In this document: one piece after another, positions 1-10,951 of the stretch
Numbering within the stretch: position 1 is the stretch's first letter
Layout: the number at the start of each line of letters is the position of its first letter
Assembly (NCBI GenBank): GCA_021307315.1
Contig: JAJSPD010000010.1
Location: 1,047,729 to 1,111,728, forward strand
DNA: 64,000 nucleotides
From: Bisporella sp. PMI_857
Taxonomy: Eukaryota; Ascomycota; Leotiomycetes; Helotiales; Helotiaceae
Direction: 5' to 3'
Made by a program: the position numbers and the translations under genes
Notes under the pieces: model-generated
The model's database searches: none
What the model was told of the DNA's origin: nothing
What the model saw: the letters and a program-made list of their open reading frames with translations, nothing else

Positions 1-331
1 GCCTGACCGTCACTCTTCCACTGTTGTTCCGCCCTCCCTTTCCATGGCCTTTCTTTGCAAACGTCAGGGCCAGAAACGGGCGGCCTTTCCAGAGATGATC
101 ATTTATGGGTCGTTTAAGATGGCGGACACCAGGGGTTCTGGGCTTATATGTTCGCATTGCAAATGTGGCATTCTTGTCATCTAGCTTTGGAGGAGGCGCA
201 AAGCCAGCAGCTCCTGAAGCAGGCTGATCGACCTGGACAGATTCCACAGCTGTTGCATAGCTCTGAGAGAGATTCGTGAGCGGAAAATGCACCCGTTGAG
301 ACCGCCGGAACAGCAGTCTTGGTTGTAACAT
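1..331 (-). CDS. RML2: Mitochondrial large ribosomal subunit protein uL2m, 5' part, cut by window edge
   Basis: Reading leftwards from the ATG at 331-329 gives 110 uninterrupted codons running off the left edge. The first ~30 residues are rich in Arg, Leu and Ser with no acids (MLQPRLLFRRSQRVHF), as expected of a mitochondrial targeting peptide. From about residue 58 it matches the uL2 start: an RTYKPRTPGVRH motif, then DHLWKG, LTFAKK and GGRNNSGRVTVR. That glycine- and arginine-rich block is the RNA-binding N-terminal part of L2, which in the full protein helps form the peptidyl-transferase region of the mitoribosome. The gene is divergent from cyclin B, with roughly 950 bp between. The remaining part of the gene lies outside the window. 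Family call is firm; the symbol is the yeast ortholog's. Confidence 0.85.
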   Translation of the reverse strand, partial: MLQPRLLFRRSQRVHFPLTNLSQSYATAVESVQVDQPASGAAGFAPPPKLDDKNATFAMRTYKPRTPGVRHLKRPINDHLWKGRPFLALTFAKKGHGKGGRNNSGRVTVR

Positions 332-1286
332 AGCGGACAGTGTCGATTGATATGTCCGCCGCTGACGGCTGCCTTAATGAGAAAGGGGATGGCAATTGTG
401 AATGGATTCTGCTTTTGGCAGCTTAACTTTTTATCAAATCTTGTATTGTGCTGTGTTAAAGCAAATATTTGGCACCTGATATTTAAGGCTTCATAACTTG
501 GTGTGGCTCATTTCTTCACGTTCAGCCACAATGTTGCCTGGTGCCGGGGGTCAATTATGGGGCCGTTGCTATAGTAAATAGAGGGATCACCCACACACCA
601 CCTATTGGCATTACAGTATTTGTAGCGCTGGACTCGGTACTCGACTTTAAATTCTTCCCAGTACACGAAAACTAGGAATACGCATCAATTCTTCACGTTG
701 AAGCCTTTTCAGAGAATTCTGTTCCAGGTCTTCGTGTTCCTGCCACTTTTTTTTGTCGCGTCGCCCTGCACATATCTCACGCCGCTAGGGAAACTCAGGC
801 CTGACAAAACAGGCGAGCTACTCCACTTCCAAACTTGCACTTTGATCCTCAACTTCCTCACGCTTCCTAACATAACAAACACCTTCACTCTCCTCTCAAA
901 CCACCAATCCGGCTCCTAGTATCTCCTGGAATCTTCAGTCTATCTAAGCCTTTCCATAGGTGATGCATTGAACTCCTTGGATACACTTCTAAACAAAACC
1001 TTACGAGAGGCGCTGCCTCCCGGAAGCACCGTTGACACCTCCGGAGACAACTTTTCCGCGTCACCAATTACGCCTAGCCAGAGTTATCGTAGACTTTTAC
1101 GAAGCTCATGTATGTATGCTTTTGGCTGTACTTGTTTTGTTCGTGTCCTGTCGCGTCTTTTTGCGTCTTTGATCATGCTCATTACGCGCTACTTTGGTGT
1201 TTTATATCGCGTCTTGCTAACCTTCGGGCACAGAATTGTACCACCTCTAATATTCAATATCACAACTAATACACTATACCATCATC
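332..1286. promoter_or_regulatory. Divergent intergenic region, uL2m / cyclin B
   Basis: About 950 bp between two divergent starts, so it should hold both promoters and the cyclin B 5' leader. The stretch 640-1280 is pyrimidine-rich and has several short ATG-led frames that I take as leader or chance. No distinct binding site could be singled out by eye. Confidence 0.4.
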
Positions 1287-2897
1287 ATGGCCGGAGCGGG
1301 AGTAAGTCCATCAGCCAACAGAGTTTGAAAAATTGTGAGCACTAACAAGCATGGAAGAGTCGAGCTACCACTCGGAGAGCCGTGACGAACGAGAACGATG
1401 AAAATGCTGTTGCACCCACCCGTCTTACAAGATCCAAATCTGCTGCATTTGACACTGATGCCTCGAATATCCCAGCCAAAAAGCCTCTTCAATCCAAGAA
1501 GTCTGTCGTTAACAGCCAACCACTGCGCAAACAGCGTGCCGCGTTAGGAGACGTAAGTAATGTGACCAAGGGAGAGGCCATTGAAGGCAAGAAGGCAAAT
1601 GGAAAGGGTCTCGTATCAAAAGCAGCACAGCCTACTGGTGTTCAAAAGACGTTGTCGCGTACCACATCTACGCGAAGCGTGTTAGGTTCCAAGGATGCAA
1701 ACAAGAAGGCGGAGCCTAAGCGTACTGGTTCCGGTGTTATGGGAGGCAAGCGTAAATCGCACACATATTTGATGAAGGAGGAAACGCCAGCTGAGGAGCC
1801 GTCACGAAAGAAGATTCATCTCGAGGTCAAGGAGGAAATCGCCATTGAGGAGGCCCAGGAAATTCAAGAAGAGGTTGAGGTCGAGGCCAAACAAGAGTCA
1901 GAACTATCAATCCCAGGCCAGTTGCCGGATGGCATTCCAGACTTGGATCAAGAAGATCTTGATGATCCCTTGATGGTTGCTGAATATGTCGTCGAGATCT
2001 TCGACTACTTAAAGAAATTGGAGATTGCTACCCGACCAAACCCAGACTACATGGACCACCAAGAGGATTTGGAGTGGAAGATGCGTGGTATCCTTGTCGA
2101 CTGGCTCATTGAGGTTCATACTCGATTCCATCTCCTCCCGGAAACTCTGTTCCTTGCCGTCAATATCATCGACCGCTTCCTGTCAGCCAAGATGGTTCAG
2201 CTTGATCGATTACAGTTGGTAGGTGTCACCGCCATGTTCATCGCCTCCAAATATGAAGAGGTTCTCTCCCCACATGTCGCCAACTTCCGTCACGTCGCCG
2301 ATGATGGGTTCACGGAGGAGGAGATTCTGAGCGCAGAGCGATACGTTCTTGGTGCCCTCGAATATGATCTCAGCTATCCTAACCCAATGAACTTCCTTCG
2401 CCGCATCTCTAAGGCTGACAATTACGACATCCAAACTCGTACCCTGGGCAAGTACCTAATGGAAATCAGCTTGCTTGACCACCGTTTCATGAACTACCTA
2501 CCAAGTCACGTTGCCGCAGCCGCAATGTACTTAGCTCGTGCTATCCTCGAGAAAGGTGAATGGGTATGTTTATAGTCCATTAATCTACACTGATCACTGT
2601 CCTAATACGATATAGGATGCCACCTTAACACACTACGCCGGTTACAGTGAAGATGATATTGAACCAGTTTTCAAGCTTATGGTTGATTATCTGGCTCGCC
2701 CTGTTGTTCATGAGGCATTCTTCAAGAAATACGCAAGCAAGAAGTTCCTAAAGGGTAAGATATTTATTAAATATCGTCCATCTCTCAACTATACTGACTT
2801 CAGTCCAGCTTCTATTCTCACCAGACAATGGGCCAAGAAGCATGCTGCTAGTCTTGGTGTTGATGTCTCTGTTCCACTCGAGTCGAGTTCCCACTAA
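1287..2897 (+). CDS. G2/mitotic B-type cyclin
   Basis: Spliced model join(1287..1301,1358..2563,2616..2754,2809..2897), 482 aa. The large exon has no ATG at its open-frame start. A tiny first exon (MAGAG) with donor GTAAGT, branch CACTAAC and acceptor at 1356-1357 restores the frame. The N-terminal ~200 residues are charged and low in complexity and carry a destruction box, RAALGDVSN at about residues 65-73, so APC/C-dependent turnover is expected. Two cyclin folds follow, with MRGILVDWLIEVH in the CDK-binding first box and HVAAAAMYLAR in the second. The protein ends with the usual ILTRQWAKKH tail. It should activate Cdk1 at G2/M, as NimE does in Aspergillus. The last two introns are small, at conserved fungal sites. 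The only uncertain point is the 15-nt first exon. Confidence 0.93.
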
Positions 2898-4363
2898 ATT
2901 ATGACACTTTATGCATATTAACATACGATTATCTTCAATTGCCTTGCTTTGCTGGATAAACCGCTGCATTACTTGGATGGGAAATGATATGGGCACTCAT
3001 GATAGATGGATGGATGGACGACTTCTTAATGGACATCAATGCTGCCTATCTATAGCCATCGACGTGGCAGATCCTCGAGATTGAAAGCTGGTGCAATGGC
3101 ATATGTTGACAGCATTGTGGTCCTTGTTCAGAGTTTTGGTGTTTGTGTCTGCATTATCCTTCTGCTTGCTTTATTTTCATCATTACGGCGTCTTTGAACT
3201 TTCGGAAGTCTGGCGTCACGGCCGCACACTTGTTATAACCTCACAGAATTTGTCTAGTGAAGGACAAATTGAAGAAAAAGTATCTACAATAGGACCAGTT
3301 CTTTCACACGGAGCTGGGAGGAGGCTTTGTCTTGGGTTATCCGGGTCACCTGTAGATATATTGGCAATCAAAACTCATGAAAATTTAGTCGTGTTCTTGG
3401 TTGTCAATACGAGAAGTCCCTTGGGTGTTCATCTCAACTGCGACTTCAATCTATGATGTAGCGCCAACAAAACCTCAATTTTCGAGAGTACTGGTGACCT
3501 TAAAATCCAGATACCATTGAATAGCCAGCCTTAGTATAGCCAAGCAAGCGGCCCTTAGCAGTGTTCACAACGTCACAAGCCTTGCAACGACATACCAAGC
3601 ACCATCCAAGTGCATGAATTTTGTCTGGAATTGACTGATCAAGGTCTCAATACAGCTAATAGAAAACTTGATCTGCGTCATTGTACAGTACAATGCTTGC
3701 AACCTCAAGACAGATTCTCAATATGTCATCTCATGAACAAATCAGGTTACTAAAGTATGCATAACAGATCAAAAGCAAAAGCACTACCATCAGTATGCAT
3801 ACTCTTGACTCACGCAACCACAAAACACTACCTCTATAATTATTGCCAAAGCAGCAGCCTACGTGCCTGTAATATGCCAATTTTCTCTTCAATCTTAGAC
3901 CAGGAACATTTAGACGTTTATACCAGTGAGCACTGAGATTGAGGTATTCCACTTTTCAACCTTACAAGTGAGCATTTCGTGGTTAGCTCGTAAGTCTGCA
4001 ACGGGCTGTAGATATATACATCTCCACTCACATAAGAAAACATCTGATTATATGACACAAGTCAAACATAAATGAAATAACATATAGTTAAGGCAAGCAC
4101 AGAGAAGCATAAAAATACGGTGCTCACCATTCACTCAACCTATATTTTTATGGGAGCCCCGCTTGATTGTTTACAAAACATGGGTTCCAGAAAAGGGGAA
4201 GGGGGGCTTAAGCGAGGTTCCAGAAGTGGCTTAGCCAACGATAAGAGGTTCAGCCCAGTTGTTGAAGCTTGAGGAGCTCACTTCCATCATCGCCCACCAC
4301 GTCCAGTCTGCTATACCTTTTCTAAACCACAATTACTACAATTAGGGCCGACTGTGACTTGCC
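2898..4363. other. Intergenic region, cyclin B to VMA13
   Basis: About 1.45 kb with no gene I can support. A 121-codon open frame at 3091-3456 begins with GTG, not ATG, and shows no family resemblance or splice context. A GATG run lies at 3004-3016. Confidence 0.4.
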
Positions 4364-5895
4364 ATGTCCCTAGATCCTCCGACTTATCTCTCTTCGCTCC
4401 AGAATAACATTCGTGCCCGTCCCATTCCGTGGGATGGCGCAGTGCGAGCAGGCACAATTAGCGATGACCAATTGGCTAGGATCCGAGCTGTTGATAAAGT
4501 CAGGAAAGAGCAAAGGAAGCAGACCGTAGAGGGCGACTTGGAGGGTTATCGCAAACTATTTGTAGGAGGCGATGGAAAACCAGGTGTGGTTGAATCAGCT
4601 GCCAAACGTGCAGATGTTGTCCAATACATCCTAGTTCTACTAGCAGACTTACTCGATGGTACCTAAATCTCCATGTTGTATTGGCCGAGAGACTAATTAG
4701 CCAACTAGGCATTCCCGTCCTCTCGAAGGTAGTTTCTGAACACCCAGATCCTTTCAAGCCTTTCCTTCCGCTTCTCACTCACTCCAATAACCCAGAGGAT
4801 CCAATACCACTGCTTACTTCGACTGTCCTGACATCCCTGATATCGAGCTCGACAGTTTTGTCATCCAAGGAGATATCCTCCTTACCGAAATTATTTTCGT
4901 ATCTATCTACGCTCACAAAAGTCTCCGATGGCGGACTACAAGACATTGCCGTTCTGGAATACTCTACTCTTCTACGTAGTAAACAGGCAAGAGAGGTGTT
5001 TTGGGAGCAACGAAAACAAACTGTAGGTCCTCTGACGGATATTCTACGAACTGCCGCTGGCGTGGGTTCAAATGGAGATACTAGTACTCTGTGGAGTGGA
5101 GCTGCAACCGCTCGCAGTGTTGAGGGATCTATTGGAGGCGGAGTTGGCCTACAGTTACTCTATCACGTCTTATTAGTTCTCTGGCAATTGAGTTTTGAAA
5201 GCTCTTCTATTGGCGAAGGCTTTGACAGGTAAGGTGTTTCGGAAACATGAAAGCGAAAAGCATACTGACTATACCTCAGTGAATATGAGATAATACCCCT
5301 CTTCACCAAATTACTGCGGCTGTCGCCGAAGGAGAAGACTACTAGATTGCTGGTGTCATCTCTATACAACCTTCTATCTACAAATAGAGAGTCTTTACTA
5401 CCAGCCGCTGTACTTGCACGGCTACCACTGCTATTGGAGAACTTGAATAGCCGTCACCTCACGGATCAGGATCTTCTAGAGGATCTTCAGAATCTTAGCG
5501 AGATGCTAGAAGAGTACACGAAGACGCAAACAACATTTGATGAATATGCCGCCGAGGTGAGATCAGGCCATTTGCGCTGGTCACCACCACACCGGAGTCC
5601 TACTTTCTGGGCTGAGAATGCTCGCAAGATCTTTGATTATGAGAAAGGAGAATTGCTGAAGCAACTAGCTGAGATTATGGGCAAACCCTGGGAGAATGAC
5701 AAGCAGGTTCTTGCGATAGCATGCAATGATATTGGAGCTTTGGTCAAGGAGGTCCCTGAGAAGAGGTACCAGCTGGAAAAGCTGGGTTTGAAGACGCGGG
5801 TTATGGAGTTGATGGTAGAACCAGATGAGACAGTCCGGTGGGAGAGTTTGAATGCTTTATCTGGATGGCTCAGATACAGCTTCGAAACAAAATAG
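4364..5895 (+). CDS. VMA13: V-type proton ATPase subunit H
   Basis: Model join(4364..4658,4709..5228,5280..5895), 476 aa. It begins MSLDPPTYLSSLQNNIRAR, the usual fungal start of subunit H. The intron at 4659-4708 removes two stops and rejoins LLADLLDG to IPVLSKVV, a conserved helix of the family. The second intron (5229-5279) joins GEGFD to SEYEIIPLF. The C-terminal part has the conserved HRSPTFWAENARKIFD and ends in the ALVKEVPEKR..LGLKTRVMELM armadillo-like helices. Subunit H sits on the V1 sector of the vacuolar H+-ATPase; it is needed for activity when V1 is joined to V0 and silences ATP hydrolysis in free V1. Length is usual for fungi (about 480). Confidence 0.95.
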
Positions 5896-6268
5896 GCATG
5901 AGTATGGCGACTTGTATTACTGTAGAATTTAGTATCTAAAATACCAAACTTAGCGGGTATTATCCTGTTGCTAGCTTCGAGTTGAGCCACTTGCACGATT
6001 CAATAGCTTCCACAGATTTAACATTATACGTCAAGATATTGCAACGAAGCATCCCTAGTTGAACATAATATTTATCTACCACAATGACCTATTGGCGAAT
6101 TGATATAGTAACAAAGCCGCCGATAAGCACGCTAGGAAACATTCTCCTAACCTGCCCGAGCCCACTTCTCGGGTTCCGGAACCCCACACTTCACCGCTCA
6201 CCTTTGTGAGCCTCGACTTCTCTCACGTTTTGCGAGTTACAACTCACAAACCACTCAATTGGCTCATC
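5896..6268. other. Intergenic region, VMA13 to GCV1
   Basis: About 370 bp between tail and head of two genes on the same strand. It should hold the VMA13 3' end and the GCV1 promoter. A GC-rich patch at 6150-6200 lies just upstream of the start. Nothing else is visible. Confidence 0.3.
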
Positions 6269-7801
6269 ATGAGGCGTCTCAGAGCTGTATCGAGGCTCGG
6301 CGACGCTGTTGCGAACGGTCGCACAGTATTTCGAGGCTCCCGCTATATATCAACAGCTTTGCAAAGACAATTCACCCCACCATCTTCGCAAGCCTCTCGC
6401 CATCCTCCACAAGAGTCTCAGTCATTGAAAAGAATATATTGTTCCGTTCGCCATGCCTCAAGCTCTGCAACTGCTTCAGATCTCCGGAAGACTCCTCTAT
6501 ATGACCTTCACGTAGCCAATGGCGCGACAATGGTACCTTTTGGAGGATTCCTGATGCCTGTTCAATATAGCTCCCTTGGTGTCGGTGCTTCCCATCATTT
6601 CACACGAAGCCATGCTTCGCTTTTCGATGTCAGTCACATGGTTCAGCATTATATCTCCGGGCCTGGTGCCAATGCCTTCCTGGAAAAGATTACACCGGCA
6701 TCGATTAAGACCTTGAAGAACAGAAACAGTACTTTAAGTACTCTGCTCTGGCCTGTGACAGGAGGTATTGTGGACGATACGATTATCACACGAGTGGGAC
6801 CAGAGGCATTTTACGTGGTCACAAATGCCGGCTGTAGAGAAAAGGATATCGCATATTTGACAGAGCAAAAGGCGGAGTTTGAGAAAACCAACAAGGATAA
6901 AGTAAATTGGAATGTCCTGGAAGGGGTTGGATTGGTTGCTTTACAGGGACCATTGAGTGCGGAAATCCTAGAATCACTGATCTACTGGCCAAATACTTCG
7001 AAGGACGAGGAGAAAGAGGTCCTAGACAAGCTATATTTCGGTCAAATGCAATTCATCAGGATTAAATTGCTCAATGGAGAACCTTCAGATAATCTATTGG
7101 TGAGCCGTGGAGGATATACGGGAGAGGATGGATTTGAGATCTCAATTCCACCACACAATGTGGTCGCTGTTACAGAAGCGTTATTAGGTGCTTGTCCTGA
7201 ACGTTTGCAGTTAGCTGGCCTTGGCGCAAGAGATAGTTTACGGCTAGAAGCCGGTATGTGTCTTTATGGACACGATTTGAATGACACAATTACACCTGTG
7301 GAGGGAGGACTAAGCTGGATTATTGGTAGTGATAGAAAGGCATCCGGCGGATTCCATGGCTCAGATGTCATTCTAAAGCAATTGTTGCCAAAAAGCAAGA
7401 GAGGTTCTGGAGTCGAAAAACGCCGTGTAGGGTTCATAGTAGAAGGAGCACCTGCCAGAGAACATTGCGAGGTTGTCGCTCCGGGGACGTCCACCAAAAT
7501 AGGAGTAATCACTAGTGGATGCCCAAGCCCAACACTTAAGAAGAACATCGCTATGGGCTATATTGAGACGGGATACCACAAGCCAGGTACCGATGTCGAG
7601 ATTGTCGTCAGAGGCAAGCCACGCAAGGCTAAGGTATCAAAGATGCCTTTTGTGGCTCCTAAATACTACAAGCAGCCTTTAGCTGCCCAAGATGATGCTG
7701 CCTTAGCAGAGAATGTGGCTAAAGAAGCCATTGAACAAGCTCAAAAAGATGTAGAGTCTGAAAGACAAGTAGCGGAACGGTATTTCAATAATCTCAGGTG
7801 A
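6269..7801 (+). CDS. GCV1: Aminomethyltransferase, mitochondrial (glycine cleavage T-protein)
   Basis: Single exon of 510 aa. The open frame extends upstream to a GTG, but the first ATG is at 6269, and from there the protein starts with a basic, Ser/Arg-rich stretch of ~70 residues that fits a mitochondrial presequence. The T-protein domain begins at LYDLHVANGATMVPFGG (about residue 77) and shows FDVSHM, GGIVDDTI, SRGGYTGEDGFEIS and RLEAGMCLYGHDL. A C-terminal barrel follows (RRVGFIVEG, GVITSG, IAMGYI). With P, H and L proteins it transfers the methylene group of glycine to tetrahydrofolate in the mitochondrial matrix, releasing ammonia. The last ~40 residues are an Ala/Glu-rich helix beyond the family core, of unknown role. 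Confidence 0.95.
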   Translation: MRRLRAVSRLGDAVANGRTVFRGSRYISTALQRQFTPPSSQASRHPPQESQSLKRIYCSVRHASSSATASDLRKTPLYDLHVANGATMVPFGGFLMPVQYSSLGVGASHHFTRSHASLFDVSHMVQHYISGPGANAFLEKITPASIKTLKNRNSTLSTLLWPVTGGIVDDTIITRVGPEAFYVVTNAGCREKDIAYLTEQKAEFEKTNKDKVNWNVLEGVGLVALQGPLSAEILESLIYWPNTSKDEEKEVLDKLYFGQMQFIRIKLLNGEPSDNLLVSRGGYTGEDGFEISIPPHNVVAVTEALLGACPERLQLAGLGARDSLRLEAGMCLYGHDLNDTITPVEGGLSWIIGSDRKASGGFHGSDVILKQLLPKSKRGSGVEKRRVGFIVEGAPAREHCEVVAPGTSTKIGVITSGCPSPTLKKNIAMGYIETGYHKPGTDVEIVVRGKPRKAKVSKMPFVAPKYYKQPLAAQDDAALAENVAKEAIEQAQKDVESERQVAERYFNNLR

Positions 7802-8847
7802 CAAACGCCGAAGGGACTGGAAGGATGCCTGGTTTGTAATGCATGAAACAATAGAATTTGAAGTCTTCTTTCAACAAGAAGCAAGACTTATACCATATTT
7901 CTATTATCTTAGTTAAAGTCCGACTCCAGGTGGTCCTATGAGCACCAATGTTTCGCGAGCTATATGTAGATGGGCACGCTACATAGATCAAGTGCATGTA
8001 TTGTTACCTACAGCCATAATCAGACTCATAATTAGTGGTTGCGAGTTAAATATTCTCTCAATACCTAAAGATAGAGTCTAGAGACAGCTCTACTATAGAT
8101 GACTCTTGTTTATTATCCTCTCAACCCACCCAGAACAGAGCAAAAAGAATTCCTAATCAGGGTTTACAATACGTGAGTTCCTCTTGTTCTTTAGAAAATG
8201 CTCTGACACATCCTTGTTCAAAGATACACGCTCGTTTTCCCAAAAAAAACTCTAGTTTTATTTCCTGAGAAATGACGCAGCAATGCTATCAGGAAGTAAG
8301 AAGCTATTCGTTTGGGTTTATGTCGTAAACAGCAGTGGGGTTGTTCTTTGGTAGATATTGTGCCTAAGCGCCTTTCAACGTAATACCCTTTATAGCGCGT
8401 CTCCTTCAAAGTTGGGATTCAAGAAATCGCACGTGATGATGCGAAACGTCACACTAGCAGGAAACTGTACGGTCTTACGAGGTTCAGGTCACATTCTCGG
8501 AACATAGAGCCGGAGGTTAAATTGCAACCAACAACAATTAAGAATTTCCCACCTCTGACAGAATCTGATTAACGGATGATTGTCGCAGGCATGATCTAGT
8601 CTATGTTGGACATATAGTGAACTCTTGGGGATGCGAGCACTTTATCCATTTTGCAGCTGCATCCAACCCTTTTTTGCTGTAGCGTGTGACTAGAGCCTCT
8701 GGCTCTTTATCCATAGTAGCTGCGAAGGTACTAAAAGCAAAGAGCTCGACCATAAGTAATAAAACATATAAACTCTTCCTGTAGCTTGCACAAGGGTCAT
8801 CCCAGAGAGAGATCACGGCTAGTCTTTGAATTTGACCATTTCCGAAA
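7802..8847. other. Intergenic region, no gene seen
   Basis: About 1 kb, AT-rich, between GCV1 and the small secreted protein gene. Only short frames on either strand, none with family resemblance. It should hold the promoter of the gene at 8848. Confidence 0.3.
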
Positions 8848-9295
8848 ATGCTTCTCGTTGTCTACTTTGCGATTTGGTTCATGTTTGGGTGTCATGCTCT
8901 GGTGATTACGAGTAAAAGAGAAGACACTGTCAGTTTTGATCGACAATTTGTCTGTGTGGAATATACTTGGGGAGGATGTTGCAGTGGTTTTGATGATAGA
9001 GATTTTGGCACTGGCTGTGTGTATCATCATGCTCTTTCTATTACCAAAGGGGGACTAATGACATGTATTCTAGGTACAAATGCCACAATGATTGCAGAAG
9101 CTCCTGGAAGTACCATGGGCCCACGGTATCTATGGGGCTGTCAAAGAGTAACCATCGCACTGTGTTGCAATAATATGGAGACTTGGGTATGTTCCGCTTC
9201 TATATGGCATTATAGGCGCTGACATAGAGCAGGTCCCTGTATTAGGGCCTTCTGTTGAAATGGTATGCTTGAATAGGGGATTGCCGGAGGTTTGA
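8848..9295 (+). CDS. Small secreted Cys-rich protein, probable atypical hydrophobin
   Basis: Preferred model join(8848..9016,9074..9186,9233..9295), 114 aa. A hydrophobic signal peptide (MLLVVYFAIWFMFGCHALVI) is followed by eight cysteines at 36, 44, 45, 57, 79, 87, 88 and 106. The spacing is C-X7-CC-X11-C-X21-C-X7-CC-X17-C, the hydrophobin order with two CC pairs; X11 after the first pair is the class II value. The first intron (GTGTGT, branch CTAAT, TAG) is 57 nt and in frame. If kept, the protein is 133 aa with a ninth cysteine and the pattern is lost. The second intron (GTATGT, branch CTGAC, CAG) is better supported. Hydrophobins coat aerial hyphae and spores. X21 and X17 are longer than in typical class II members, so a Cys-rich effector remains possible. 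Confidence 0.6.
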
Positions 9296-10951
9296 AGAGC
9301 AGAACAAAGACGTTTTACAACTGCATAGGAGACACGTTGACAGAGGGTTACCTTGGGACCTTTAGATACTGGGGCGGGCAGAAGAGGATAGATGAGGACA
9401 TACTTAAAAGGAGGCAAGAAACTGGCCAGGAGATTGGATGATAATAATGATGAAACAAAGCAAATACCCACGGCTTTCCTTTCAACGGTATTTCCATGAC
9501 ATATCTTCGAATAGCTCGCTATCAGTTTATCAAAAGCTTGCTCATTCTCAAAATCATTTTTTTGTGCTGACGAAATAGTGGTCCAGGAGGTAGATACTTC
9601 AAACCTCAACTAAGTCCAACCACAGTCTCAGGAGTTCAATTTCTAATACCAATTGAACCGGCCACCGCATGGACGAATCTATGACTTTGATACATAAGTT
9701 TCCACAGCTCCTTACGGAACAGTGGTCCACGGATTCCCACTTGGTAAGCCAAAAGAGCAGTACATGTTTTCGCTGCATAAAATATATCTTGCAAGTTGAA
9801 TTTCTTTAACGATAACGTAATAGCATATCCTAGTGATAAATTTAGCATGCAGCTCTGTGAAGTGGTTTTAATAATAACAAGACGTCAACAGCTCTACGCT
9901 TTTAGACCAATGACAGATTATCATTTTTGCTACAGCAGAGGGGATGTGCGTGGCACTGTTCCTTTCCAGAAGAGTGGATGCTCGTAGTTCAAGGTTAATT
10001 GTGGAAATCAAACTGGATTTCTTGGCGCTAGTGAATGCTTGTTTGTGTGCTGGCGGAGTCTCGAGCTGGGGGGTAGGTAATAGAGCAAAGGAAAGCAGAT
10101 TTATTTAGCAGGGCCTGTTCTTGGGATCAATGGCGATTGATATGGCGCTGGAAGAGGATGTATGTTTGTTTGCTATGCTGGGCGTGAAGGACTTGCATTA
10201 TCTGAATTATTCAGATGGTGATAGTGTTAGATAACAAATCTAATTATACGATGCGCATGCAATAATAAAATTCTGTCATGAAAATGTAGTGAAATACTAG
10301 TTACTGTGTTGCAATCCCATCTAATCCATGCATAGAGATATATATCTCTGTATATGCCGCAATACAGAGATTCCAAGTCTTTGTGGCTGCCTTACGTCAG
10401 CGAGAGCCTTGGCAATGACGAATGCGCCTGAGGCCGCAAAACACCGAGATACCAAAAACGTAAGAGTAGCCCAGTAGCTTGCTCTATCTATATCCACACC
10501 TCAATCTCGTTGATATTCGCGCAGTAAGGTAACAGCCCGGATTACGGAAACCTTGGCCATCATCACGACCCGACCGTACACACCTCATTACTATACTCAA
10601 AAGTCAAGCCACCCCCCCCACGAACATCAACAATCAGCATAAGCATGACTTGACCACAGTATCGCACAATATTCCAGCTGACTTAAAGAAATCTGCTATC
10701 CCAGGGTAGACTGTTTCACTCGTTATCTATCCACTACCCGGCACCCCATCACACGAGCAAGCGCTCGAACCAAGGCCAAGTTTGTACCTTACGTGGGGAA
10801 CTAAGAAACTTGCCAGCGTCCCCAAATTTACCTGCGACTATCCTTTCGCGGTCTTTGACCTGAAATTTCAATAACTTTACCAACTGCGCTGTTCTATCGA
10901 AGCCTCAATGACCCGTTAATTTGCCGTCTCCCAGCAAGCCGTATCTGCAAG
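9296..10951. other. Intergenic region, no gene seen
   Basis: About 1.65 kb. A 159-codon open frame on the minus strand (9609-9130) overlaps the secreted-protein gene and has no recognisable domain, so I do not call it. A run of eight C at 10613-10620 and several pyrimidine-rich patches lie in what should be the SIP5 promoter and leader. Confidence 0.35.

Noticed and set aside
3091..3456. 121-codon plus-strand frame with hydrophobic start
   Set aside because: Begins with GTG in the called frame, has no family likeness and no splice or promoter context; likely 3' flank of cyclin B.
9130..9609. 159-codon minus-strand frame
   Set aside because: Overlaps the better supported secreted-protein gene on the other strand and shows no domain or conserved composition.
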